Shown piece after piece: positions 23,641 through 36,200 of a stretch of 64,000 nucleotides of DNA. Position 1 is the stretch's first letter, and every line of letters starts with the position of its first letter. The notes beneath the pieces were generated by a model. The model was not told the DNA's origin. It ran no database searches and saw only the letters and a list, made by a program, of their open reading frames with translations. Location: assembly GCF_964340395.1 (NCBI RefSeq), contig NC_135557.1:2429687-2493686 (forward strand), read 5' to 3'. The stretch is from Glandiceps talaboti (Eukaryota; Hemichordata; Enteropneusta; Spengelidae). The translations under genes were made by a program, and so were the position numbers.

Positions 23641-23945
23641 AAGTGTATATCACTCCAGCTGACAGGAAAAGGGGTGAATCCATTGAAAACAAAACAACAG
23701 CTCAAATTAGTCTGCTTATTGAAGAAACCATAAACAAATTGGTTGATGAGGAATACAAATTGGCATTCAACAAGAAATTGGTTGAACCCAAGGCAAAAAA
23801 AGAAAAACTCATTGAATTGTACGAGGAAGTAAATGACTTTCTCACAGTTGAGATAGCAGAAACAATAGTCGACTTTCCGGTTCTCCCAGCATGCAAACCA
23901 GTATTTATAGTCAGAATGAGGCGTGGGATATTACCTCCGCGATAA
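23610..23945 (+). pseudogene. Likely last exon of the RAG1-N-like gene
   Basis: The frame reads 'YITPADRKRGESIENKTTAQ', then a charged helical stretch 'KAKKEKLIELYEEVNDFL', and stops at 23943-23945, only 28 bp before the 41-bp array. A possible acceptor is gattatag|gtcac. The phase with the preceding exon does not match, so the junction is uncertain. Confidence 0.35.
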
Positions 23946-23972
23946 TCGTCTGCCAGGCATAGCATTTGTATG

Positions 23973-26900
23973 GGAATTAGCAGACGTCGGTAGACTCCAA
24001 TGTGTATTTTATGGTAATTAGCAGACGTCGGTAGACTCCAATGTGTATTTTATGGGAATTAGCAGACGTCGGTAGACTCCAATGTGTATTTTATGGTAAT
24101 TAGCAGACGTCGGTAGACTCCAATGTGTATTTTATGGTAATTAGTAGACGTCGGTAGACTCCAATGTGTATTTTATGGTAATTAGCAGACGTCGGTAGAC
24201 TCCAATGTGTATTTTATGGTAATTAGTAGACGTCGGTAGACTCCAATGTGTATTTTATGGTAATTAGCAGACATCGGTAGACTCCAATGTGTATTTTATG
24301 GGAATTAGTAGACGTCGGTAGACTCCAATGTGTATTTTATGGGAATTAGTAGACGTCCGTAGACTCCAATGTGTATTTTATGGTAATTAGTAGATGTCGG
24401 TAGACTCCAATGTGTATTTTATGGGAATTAGTAGACGTCGGTAGACTCCAATGTGTATTTTATGGGAATTAGTAGACGTCGGTAGACTCCAATGTGTATT
24501 TTATGGTAATTAGCAGACGTCGGTAGACTCCAATGTGTATTTTATGGTAATTAGTAGACGTCGGTAGACTTCAATGTGTATTTTATGGGAATTAGCAGAC
24601 GTCGGTAGACTCCAATGTGTATTTTATGGTAATTAGTAGACGTCGGTAGACTTCAATGTGTATTTTATGGGAATTAGCAGACGTCGGTAGACTCCAATGT
24701 GTATTTTATGGTAATTAGTAGACGTTGGTAGACTCCAATGTGTATTTTATGGTAATTAGCAGACGTCGGTAGACTCCAATGTGTATTTTATGGTAATTAG
24801 CAGACGTCGGTAGACTCCAATGTGTATTTTATGGGAATTAGCAGACGTCGGTAGACTCCAATGTGTATTTTATGGTAATTAGTAGACGTCGGTAGACTCC
24901 AATGTGTATTTTATGGTAATTAGTAGACGTCGGTAGACTCCAATGTGTATTTTATGGTAATTAGTAGACGTCGGTAGACTTCAATGTGTATTTTATGGTA
25001 ATTAGCAGACGTCGGTAGACTCCAATGTGTATTTTATGGTAATTAGTAGACGTCGGTAGACTTCAATGTGTATTTTATGGGAATTAGCAGACGTCGGTAG
25101 ACTCCAATGTGTATTTTATGGGAATTAGTAGACGTCGGTAGACTCCAATGTGTATTTTATGGTAATTAGTAGACGTCGGTAGACTCCAATGTGTATTTTA
25201 TGGTAATTAGCAGACGTCGGTAGACTCCAATGTGTATTTTATGGGAATTAGCAGACGTCGGTAGACTCCAATGTGTATTTTATGGTAATTAGTAGACGTC
25301 GGTAGACTCCAATGTGTATTTTATGGTAATTAGTAGACGTCGGTAGACTCCAATGTGTATTTTATGGTAATTAGCAGACGTCGGTAGACTTCAATGTGTA
25401 TTTTATGGTAATTAGCAGACGTCGGTAGACTCCAATGTGTATTTTATGGTAATTAGTAGACGTCGGTAGACTTCAATGTGTATTTTATGGGAATTAGCAG
25501 ACGTCGGTAGACTCCAATGTGTATTTTATGGGAATTAGTAGACGTCGGTAGACTCCAATGTGTATTTTATGGTAATTAGTAGACGTCGGTAGACTCCAAT
25601 GTGTATTTTATGGTAATTAGCAGACGTCGGTAGACTCCAATGTGTATTTTATGGGAATTAGCAGACGTCGGTAGACTCCAATGTGTATTTTATGGTAATT
25701 AGTAGACGTCGGTAGACTCCAATGTGTATTTTATGGTAATTAGTAGACGTCGGTAGACTCCAATGTGTATTTTATGGTAATTAGCAGACATCGGTAGACT
25801 CCAATGTGTATTTTATGGGAATTAGTAGACGTCGGTAGACTCCAATGTGTATTTTATGGGAATTAGTAGACGTCGGTAGACTCCAATGTGTATTTTATGG
25901 GAATTAGTAGACGTCGGTAGACTCCAATGTGTATTTTATGGGAATTAGTAGACGTCGGTAGACTCCAATGTGTATTTTATGGGAATTAGTAGACGTCGGT
26001 AGACTCCAATGTGTATTTTATGGGAATTAGCAGACGTCGGTAGACTCCAATGTGTATTTTATGGTAATTAGTAGACGTCGGTAGACTCCAATGTGTATTT
26101 TATGGTAATTAGCAGACGTCGGTAGACTCCAATGTGTATTTTATGGTAATTAGTAGACGTCGGTAGACTCCAATGTGTATTTTATGGTAATTAGTAGACG
26201 TCGGTAGACTCCAATGTGTATTTTATGGTAATTAGCAGACGTCGGTAGACTCCAATGTGTATTTTATGGTAATTAGTAGACGTCGGTAGACTCCAATGTG
26301 TATTTTATGGTAATTAGCAGACGTCGGTAGACTCCAATGTGTATTTTATGGTAATTAGCAGACGTCGGTAGACTCCAATGTGTATTTTATGGTAATTAGC
26401 AGACGTCGGTAGACTCCAATGTGTATTTTATGGTAATTAGCAGACATCGGTAGACTCCAATGTGTATTTTATGGTAATTAGTAGACGTCGGTAGACTCCA
26501 ATGTGTATTTTATGGGAATTAGCAGACGTCGGTAGACTCCAATGTGTATTTTATGGTAATTAGTAGACGTCGGTAGACTCCAATGTGTATTTTATGGTAA
26601 TTAGTAGACGTCGGTAGACTCCAATGTGTATTTTATGGTAATTAGCAGACGTCGGTAGACTCCAATGTGTATTTTATGGTAATTAGTAGACGTCGGTAGA
26701 CTCCAATGTGTATTTTATGGTAATTAGCAGACGTCGGTAGACTCCAATGTGTATTTTATGGTAATTAGCAGACGTCGGTAGACTCCAATGTGTATTTTAT
26801 GGTAATTAGCAGACGTCGGTAGACTCCAATGTGTATTTTATGGTAATTAGCAGACGTCGGTAGACTCCAATGTGTATTTTATGGTAATTAGCAGACGTCG

Positions 26901-28070
26901 GTAGACTCCAATGTGTATTTTATGGTAATTAGCAGACGTCGGTAGACTCCAATGTGTATTTTATGGTAATTAGCAGACGTCGGTAGACTCCAATGTGTAT
27001 TTTATGGTAATTAGTAGACGTCGGTAGACTCCAATGTGTATTTTATGGTAATTAGTAGACGTCGGTAGACTCCAATGTGTATTTTATGGGAATTAGTAGA
27101 CGTCGGTAGACTCCAATGTGTATTTTATGGGAATTAGTAGACGTCGGTAGACTCCAATGTGTATTTTATGGTAATTAGCAGACGTCGGTAGACTCCAATG
27201 TGTATTTTATGGTAATTAGTAGACGTCGGTAGACTCCAATGTGTATTTTATGGTAATTAGTAGACGTCGGTAGACTCCAATGTGTATTTTATGGTAATTA
27301 GTAGACGTCGGTAGATTCCAATGTGTATTTTATGGTAATTAGCAGACGTCGGTAGACTCCAATGTGTATTTTATGGTAATTAGTATACGTCAGTAGACTC
27401 CAATGTGTATTTTATGGTAATTAGTAGACGTCGGTAGACTCCAATGTGTATTTTATGGTAATTAGCAGACGTCGGTAGACTCCAATGTGTATTTTATGGG
27501 AATTAGCAGACGTCGGTAGACTCCAATGTGTATTTTATGGTAATTAGCAGACGTCGGTAGACTCCAATGTATATTTTATGGGAATTAGCAGACGTCGGTA
27601 GACTCCAATGTGTATTTTATGGTAATTAGTAGACGTCGGTAGACTCCAATGTGTATTTTATGGTAATTAGCAGACGTCGGTAGACTCCAATGTGTATTTT
27701 ATGGTAATTAGTAGACGTCGGTAGACTCCAATGTGTATTTTATGGTAATTAGTAGACGTCGGTAGACTCCAATGTGTATTTTATGGTAATTAGCAGACGT
27801 CGGTAGACTCCAATGTGTATTTTATGGTAATTAGCTGACGTCGGTAGACTCCAATGTGTATTTTATGGTAATTAGCAGACGTCGGTAGACTCCAATGTGT
27901 ATTTTATGGTAATTAGTAGACGTCGGTAGACTCCAATGTGTATTTTATGGTAATTAGCAGACGTCGGTAGACTCCAATGTGTATTTTATGGTAATTAGCA
28001 GACGTCGGTAGACTCCAATGTGTATTTTATGGTAATTAGCAGACGTCGGTAGACTCCAATGTGTATTTTA
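23973..28070. repeat. 41-bp satellite array, about 100 copies
   Basis: The unit contains 'attag(c/t)agacgtcggtag' and 'actccaatgtgtattttatg'. About 4.1 kb of units run uninterrupted, differing mainly at two sites (g/t before 'aatt' and c/t after 'tag'). A rarer c-to-t variant giving 'acttcaatg' occurs as pairs 82 bp apart at about 24568/24650, 24978/25060 and 25388/25470. This is an exact 410-bp (10-unit) higher-order period. The last unit runs directly into the splice acceptor of the THAP exon. Confidence 0.97.
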
Positions 28071-28075
28071 CAGAT

Positions 28076-31000
28076 ATGGGTAAAAAGGACAACTGTTGTG
28101 TTCCCTTTTGTTTTCTACAACGTTGGCGTGATGGGGGGAAATATTACAAGTTTCCAGTAGGGCCAAAATCACGTCGAAATGTGTGGATTGTAGCTGTACG
28201 ATCTCATTGTAAAAAACGATGGTCGTGGCAACCAAGTGTCCATCAAAAAGTATGTGACGTACATTTCGTAAACAACATGAAGAGTGATGATCCTAAGACG
28301 TCTTCATACATTCCAACTATTTTTCCTTGGCATAAAAATAAAGGCATCCAGAAAGAAGGGACTGGTCAAGTTGTAAACAAGGTTAGTTTAACTTTGAGAC
28401 ATTATACTACCACTACAGAAGTTATAACTTATCATAAAACGTCTACTTCTTATCATTATCACAAACAACTAATCTTGTTAGTTGTCTGTGTCATTATCAA
28501 ACTAGGTTCACACGACTCTCTTATCAGTTTGTTTATGTCTGTGTTAGTCATGTTGTAACATAAAATTCAAGAGTAAGCTTATTGTCTGGTCCTAAAATAA
28601 ACATTCAGGTATGACTTATATGTTTAGTTTTGGGTGAAAAATCACCAACAAACTTGACCCTGGCAGGGACAATACAACAAAAAACATAAACACGACATTC
28701 AAGTTAGCACTGAATTATAATTACAACATATGTGATCATGGAGTTTATATTTTAGCAACTCGTGCTCTTGTGTGTGTACGGTGCTGACAAGTTGGGAGAA
28801 TTTTTCGAAATCTTTGAACGGAAAAACTTCATTGTGGACTCTAAACGACAGAGATTATGAGTATTTCAGGATAACCAGGTCAATAGTCACATAGAAAGCC
28901 ATCAATCATCTTTCTACATGGAGTAGCGCTAGTTGCTAGTGCTAGATGGACATCAAATATGACTTTCTAACTGTTACACTGTAGTGTAGTGTAGTATATT
29001 GTAATGTAGTGTAGTGTTGTGTCGTGTCATGTCGTGTTGTGTAGCGTAGTGGTGTAATATTGTAGTGTCTTGTGTAGTGTAGTGCAGTGTACAATGTAGT
29101 GCACAGTGTAGTGTAGTCTAGTCTAGTCTAGTCTAGTGTAGTGCAGTGCAGTGTAGTGTAGTGTAGTGTAGTGTAGTGCAGTATAGTGTAGTGCAGTGCA
29201 GTGCAGTGTAGTGTAGTGTAGTGTAGTGTAGTGTAGTGCAGTGCAGTGTAGTGTCGTGTCGTGTGAAGTGCAGTGTAGTGTTGTGTCATGTCCTGTAGAG
29301 TGTTTTTCCATAAAGTACAACTTCTGAATGTACAAGTTTGTTTTCTTGTGTTGTTTGAAATACACTCATGTTATATGTATAAACAAAACCAGTATATACA
29401 TGTATTTCTTTAGTTTTCTTTTGTTGATTTCATTCATTCAATATTTGCTTCATTTACAATTAATGGAAAAAAATGCGTTTATGTCATTTTTTGATGAATG
29501 ATCATTTGTTAATGTTACTTTGTAATATGTTTTATGTTTTATTTTGTCACCCTTGTATCATTTGACATTTCAGGAAGACATGAACAAGGAGTCTGATCAT
29601 AATACAACACAGGACATTAATCATGAGGTGGAAGATGAATGTACAGTAGACCAGGTAGGGAGCTATTTATTTATTTATTGCATTGTATAGATTTCCACTA
29701 ATTAGAATTACTACTTTGCCAGATAATGTGCTGCAAGGAAATGTAACTGAATGTTTACATATTTGTGCTACCATTGTTTTGTTTATATGTGTGTATATAT
29801 ATGTGTGTATTAAGGTTGTCTTTGACATATTTTGTGTATAAATGTTGTGATAAACCATGGTGCTACAAAGTGTACATTTCGCATCATTTCTAACTTTTGA
29901 CAAAACTTTGTATGTATTTCAGTGTAAGACATCTAGTGGTGACATAAACTGTAACTCTTTCACTGGGACAGAGACTAACAGTAAACAGGTAATGATTATT
30001 TCCTTATCAGGTTATTCAGTATCAAATATTAGAGCATTGAACATTAACAGATAATTATTTATATTATGCACTATGTAAATAGCATTTGGTCCAATGTCAT
30101 TGCGTGATGCTTCAACAATCAGGATAATGATATTTGAAATGTAAAAACTTTTCCAAAGTATGGCAGAAGTAATGGTACAGCAGTAGGCACAGTTGTATCA
30201 GAAATCTTGTATAATATACTAAGTTGTATAGTTATCATATGATATGGATTTCATGGTATTCTTATGTTATCCTAATTTTTCAGTCAGGTGTTGATGTATG
30301 TGAAAATGTGAATGTATGTTCTACAAAACTGATTGAGTGTGAGTTAGGTTCCAAAACACAACCACAACCACAACCGTAGTCTGAGGTAAGTCATGTGTAC
30401 ATTTGAAAATCTAATTTGATTATAATTTACAAAAATCATTCTATATGATTGAAAATAATTCATTCATGTGAGCAGATACAAAAACAGAAAGTCCAGTTTG
30501 AGTTGTAGCATTGTCCTTGTCATTGGGTTTTCACCAGGTAATGTAAAGCCAAAAACAAGAATGAAATCATGTACACAATACATTTTATTGTATGGAGAGA
30601 CGCGCAGTGCATCTTGGAACTGGCAACAGGTCTATTGACTCATTTGACTTGCAATGAACTTACACCAACTTTCTTTCCTTTCCCTTAGCAGTTATCAGTC
30701 ATTTCTACTGATCATGACTACCTCAGGACAACTGCTGATTATTTGTCATTCAAATTGGAATAATTAAAACATCAAAATCCAGGATCCTGAGTACTATGCT
30801 TATCTTAAGTTCCTAGAAACTCAAAATCATCTCCTAAGGGAGGTTAATGAACTGTACTGTAGTAGACTTTTAACAATTTCTACCGTTAAGGACGATAACA
30901 TACAAATGAGATTTTGGACTGGCTTAAAGTTTCCAAATTTTGCTATATTTTGTGCTATATTTGAATATCTAGAGTCAAAGGCAGTTAATTTACAGTATTG

Positions 31001-31643
31001 GCGGGGTGGGAAAGATAAACACACTCATTTCCACAAAATCCATGATTCAAACAAACCTGGTCCAGACAGAAAGATATCTCTGCAAGATGAATTCTTTATT
31101 GTGATGGTTAGATTGAGGGTTATTGGGTTGTTTACACGAGATTTGGCAAAAAGGGTTGGGGTGTCTGAATCAACAATATCACATATTTTTGTCACATGGG
31201 TTAATTTCTTAGCTGTTGAATTATCAACCATATGTACCATGCCATCTATTGAAGAAGCTAACCAAGGAAGATGTCATGCATTTGACAAATTTCCAGACAC
31301 AAGAATGGTTGTAGACTGCACAGAGTTATTTTCAGAGACACCATCATCATTAGCAGCAAAGAGGCAAACATGGAGTGAATACAAACATCATGATACATTC
31401 AAATTTTTAGTAGGGATTGGGCCAAATGGTGCAGTGACATATGTTTCTAGAATGTGGGGTGGGCGAGCCTCGGATAAATGCATAGTTGGTAACAGTAACT
31501 TTAAAGATTATTTAGATAAAGGTGACGATGTAATGGCAGACAAGGGTTTCACTTATTCTGCTGAATTAACTGCCATTGGTGTTTCACTAAATGTTCTAGC
31601 ATTCAAAGGTAGTGATAGGACTCGGTTATCAGCAAGGGAAGTT
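28076..31643 (+). pseudogene. THAP-domain DDE transposase of ISL2EU type, N-terminal part, interrupted
   Basis: Five exons join in phase 0: 28076-28381, 29574-29654, 29923-29988, 30284-30385 and 30783-31643, 472 codons before the break. Exon 1 is a THAP zinc finger (C8, C12, C60, H63; 'YYKFP', 'W...VR', 'VCDVHF', then 'PTIFPW'). THAP domains bind DNA. Exon 5 has a helical stretch, a helix-turn-helix ('TRDLAKRVGVSESTISHIF') and a DDE_Tnp_4-type catalytic region with D363 ('VVDCTE'), D416 ('RASDKC') and 'VMADKGF'. A TAG at 30377-30379 interrupts exon 4. Coding similarity ends at 'LSAREV' (31643), where the MULE inverted repeat starts. The missing C-terminus with the catalytic Glu is at 50879-51045. 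The ATG at 28076 follows a 'ttttacag' acceptor. Confidence 0.8.
28382..29573. repeat. Intron 1 of the THAP-DDE gene with (GTAGT)n-like satellite
   Basis: The intron (donor aag|gttagt, acceptor tttcag|gaag) contains a degenerate gtagt/gtgta/gcagt pentamer tract at about 28982-29292. It is read on the minus strand as a Leu/His/Tyr-rich open frame with no biological meaning. Confidence 0.8.
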
Positions 31644-31700
31644 AACTCTTTCACCACCATTGGCCTCATGGGATTGTTTGTGCTCCACCAGCCCCCTCAC
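31644..31700 (+). repeat. Left terminal inverted repeat of the MULE
   Basis: Begins aactctttcaccacca, followed by 'tggcctcatggg' and, further in, 'gtgctccaccagcccc'. Reverse-complementary to the right end at about 50815-50873. Confidence 0.65.
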
Positions 31701-31703
31701 TAA

Positions 31704-33270
31704 CATAATGTGAGAGTGAGTGGTATGTAATCAAACTGATGTAAAAATACTTAGAGTTGCCTATTTTTTAAAAATAAGGCATCATTTGAATGGAAAATAA
31801 ATTTTCTACGTCATAGATGCAAATTCATACAGTCAACTATCACACACACAACCGAAATATGGATTAAAGTAATAAAATATTAATAAAACAAACACAGGTT
31901 GTTTATTTATTGACATCACAAATAAACAAAATATTTATGTCACAAACAAAATTCAAAATGTCAACATTTATGTTACTACAAAACTTCTGTACACTGGTTC
32001 AATGGTCAAAATTGGCGAAAATTTGGCAGAAAATGAGATTTTCAGTCGTATTAAATTTGAATTAAAATAATTAACGGCTCAATAATCTATTTATGACGCT
32101 GCAGTCCATCCCCACTGGCATTGAAAGTGTACTAAAATATCTAAAGTCATCGCCTCAAGACCATCTGAAAAGTGAGCTTCTGTAAATATAACTCAGTATT
32201 TGACAAGACAGCAAAAAATTATCACCAAATTTATTCTCCAAATCGGTAAAAAATGCCCATAAGTCGGTAGTATCGGCGCCAAAATCGGATGGGCAAGGTG
32301 GTGGTATTTGCCGACATGCACACCGATCAACGGAAATATGCAGCTAGCATTTTGAACGTACGTCGCTGTAACGTGATGGTTACATAGAGTACACTGAGTT
32401 CATACAGCCACCTACTTGTAGTCAAAAATGCCATCCAAGTCGAAATTTAACAGAATTTTTCACGAACAAAACCGTTATTTACATCGTAAATGATGTTAGG
32501 GGAGACGATTTTGGCTGCGGCCATGTTGAAATTTGAATTTTTCCTTTAAAAAACGCACGCTAAAAATCCGATCGGAAAATCGTCAGATCGTGTGTAATCT
32601 ACCCGCCATTGACCAGTATAAATTGGACTTGTATGAGTATTATTCGTTATTGAACATTACCACAAAGAAATATGAACAAATTAATTCTTTACGTCGATAA
32701 AAATTGGTCCCAAGACGATAGTATGGGCGCAGACTACGGGTCAACAAGTTACGCATTTTGCCGACTTTCACTACGACACCCGTAAATTCCCCGTTGGGAG
32801 ATAACACGAACTTAGCGGTACTTCTGATGCTTGTACCGTTCCCACGACCAACTACATGTATTCAACGATGTATTTCTGGTAAAATTCAGTGGAAATTTCT
32901 TTGGACTGTTGACAAATTGACATCGTAGGAGATGTTATGAGAGCCGTTGGTTACTTCCGCCATGTTGAAATTCGATTTTGTCAGCGAAAAACGCACACAA
33001 AAATTACGATCGCTCGTCATTTCGGTCCTATTTCTAAACCGTTCACTTCCATTCCTCCATGGAAGGCACTGGATCGGATGCGCTGCACCAGGTCGCGGGG
33101 GGTCTTAGCGCGTTTTGACAGGAGCGTCACAGCGTGGGCGGAGACTATTATGTAAATAGTACAGGCAGCGGGAATTTAAAGATATTTAAATTTACCAGTT
33201 GATTTTCAAATCAACGTAAGTTGAGTATCCACACTTGCTATCGCAATTGCTATCGAAAACAACAATCAAA
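31704..33270 (+). promoter_or_regulatory. 5' region of the MULE gene, with a degenerate internal duplication
   Basis: No coding sequence. The right half has more CG dinucleotides than its surroundings. The phrase 'gccatgttgaaatt' followed by 'aaaaacgcac' and 'atcg' occurs at about 32519-32590 and again at 32958-33020. 'tttgccgac' precedes each copy (about 32307 and 32757), indicating a ~430-bp tandem duplication. The start codon at 33271 has an A-rich context (tcaaaATGa). Confidence 0.45.
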
Positions 33271-36200
33271 ATGACGTGGAGAGAGAAGTTTATCGAACGC
33301 ACAGATGATTACAGTGGCTATGTAAACAACGTTGAAGAGGCATTAGAACTGATTCGTGTATTTGAGATCGAAACACACTCTAAATTTTGTGTTTACCGTC
33401 GTACAAAGTCGTTTGGTTCTTATACATTTAGAGACGTTATTGGTAGGTAGCCGGTAATTTCATGACATGAATATTTAGGTTATTTATACAGTTTTACTTG
33501 TTGTTTTTTATTATTGATACATATGGTTTTATAGTATTATAATTGATTCCTTATATATAATAGGTTTTCATTGAAGAATTACCCATATTTTGCTTCTTTT
33601 TTTCTTTTTAAATTTATGGTTATTCTATCAGTATCAATATATATATCATTTCTAATAACTAGTGCATGTATATTGAAGTAATTAATTTTCAACAAGTTAT
33701 GTTCGTTAGAATTGTTTTCTGAAATGTATATTTCTAACATGTAATTCATTCAGAGCTTAGACTAATAATATTCATATCAGGTTCTAGAGACTGTTTTGTT
33801 CAAATGCATATTTACTGTGTGGAATACTTGGATAATTTGGAGATACTTATTGACCCCTAGTTCAAGCCTAATTAGCATAACAATATTGACATTTACATAC
33901 TACCTATGCCATAGTTATGTTTTGATTTTATTTATATCTTATTTTGAATGTTTTATGGATATGTATCTCACAGATCTTGATAGCATAAGATTTTGTTTTG
34001 TTTTATACCTTGTTAACTTATTTAGTTTTTAAAATAGTGTCACTTTCCCTTGATTTTATTACTTCTTTATTCGTAAGTTGTATTTACTTTTTAATTTATT
34101 GAATAAAACATTTTTTAATTAAACATATTTTCAAGAATGTAGTGTTTTTTGAATGCCGTTATGTTGTGTTTTATAATTCCTTTTGTTATTAGCTAAAATG
34201 CATAATTTTCTTTATGTTAACTTTTGATTACTAATTTTTTGTATTTATTTACATGTATTTTTTGTTTATTGAAATAAAACATTTATGAATAAACTTAAAA
34301 AAAACACCATGTATATCATGTTTTCTAACAAACACAAATATGTCCATATAACTGGTATTTTTTAAAGGTAATCTTACTATATCGATGGTAATATTAGATT
34401 TAATGACAATGTTGAACACTAAAACCATAGGTAAATCACATAAAGTTTTTTGGAATCTGAGGGAGAATGCCAAAGATATAGATAATGTGGCATATGATGG
34501 TATTCCCTTCATCACGAGTGGCAGAATGACCCTTGACTGTCATCAAGGCAAAGAAAGAAAGAAGAGAGACAACTCCAATGAACAGGTATAGTTATTTTAA
34601 ACTAGCAGTGCTATATACTTCTAGCACAAACTGTTCATTCTAATATTAGTATATGTAAGCTTTTTCTCATCATTTATTTTTCCAGACTTTTTTGAATTCC
34701 ATAGATATTTTTTTTGGCATCATTTCCATAAATAACCGTGTTTCACCAAGACATATTTAAGCTCATATACAAGTACACACTACATGTTAAATCATTACCA
34801 AATAACTAAGTATTGTATAAAATACATAATGAGAGGAAACCCAGTACCTTGCAATGTGCCATCACTGACTCAAAGAGTTGTTCCTGCTGGTAATTAATAA
34901 CAGTGAAAATCTCTAAAGGTCGCCCTCAAGTGTTGGAATTCAATGGTTGATACCATTAATGCCATGTGTCACTCTGTAAGTCCATAATCAAATCTCTAAA
35001 ATCTAATTACTATATTATTACCTCATTGAATTTCATAAATATCATAAGTATTTGATTATACATACTGTGCTGATCAAGTGTTTAAAAACAACCACTGTCC
35101 ATATAGGTTTGTATACACTATATTTAATTTATTTTATATGTAGACTGTAAATAGTGTCTTTGTCTACTTATAATAGTTGTTGTATGAAGACTGTAAATAG
35201 TGTCTTTGTCTACTCATAATAGTTGTTGTATGAAGACTGTAAATAGTCTTTGTCTACTTATAATATTTGTTATATGTAGACTGTAAATAGTGTCTTTGTC
35301 TACTCATAATAGTTGTTATATGTAGACTGTAAATAGTGTCTTTGTCTACTTATAATAGTTGTTTTATATAGACTGTAAATAGTGTCTTCGTCTACTTATA
35401 ATAGTTGTTGTATGTAGACTGTAAATAGTGTCTTTGTGTACTCATAATAGTTGTCTGTATATAGACTTAATAGTGTCTTTGTCTACTTATAATAGTTGTT
35501 ATATATAGACTGTTAATAGTGTCTTTGTCTACTTATAATAGTTGTTGTATGAAGACTGTAAATAGTGTCTTTGTCTACTCATAATAGTTGTTGTATGTAG
35601 ACTGTAAATAGTGTCTTTGTGTACTCATAATAGTTGTCTGTATATAGACTGTTAATAGTGTCTTTGTCTACTTATAATAGTTGTTATATATAGACTGTTA
35701 ATAGTGTCTTTGTCTACTTATAATAGTTGTTGTATGAAGACTGTAAATAGTGTCTTTGTCTACTTATAATAGTTGTTGTATGAAGACTGTAAATAGTGTC
35801 TTTGTCTACTCATAATAGTTGTTGTATGTAGACTGTAAATAGTGTCTCTGTCTACTCATAATAGTTGTTGTATGTAGACTGTAAATAGTGTCTTTGTCTA
35901 CTTATAATAGTTGTTGTATGAAGACTGTAAATAGTGTCTTTGTCTACTTATAATAGTTGTTATATATAGACTGTAAATAGTCTCTTTGTCTACTTGTAAT
36001 AGTTGTTGTATGTAGACTGTTAATAGTGTCTTTGTCTACTTATAATAGTTGTTGTATGTAGACTGTAAATAGTGTCTTTGTCTACTTATAATATTTGTTA
36101 TATTTAGACTGTTAATAGTGTCTTTGTCTACTCATAATAGTTGTTATATATAGACTGTAAATAGTGTCTTTGTCTACTTATATTTGTTATATGTAGACTG

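Noticed and set aside
23973-28070. CRISPR-like array
   Set aside because: Units are directly adjacent with no unique spacers, and the context is an animal genome; it is a satellite.
29123-29365. 80-codon minus-strand frame rich in Leu/His/Tyr
   Set aside because: Translation of the gtagt pentamer tract in intron 1 of the THAP-DDE gene.
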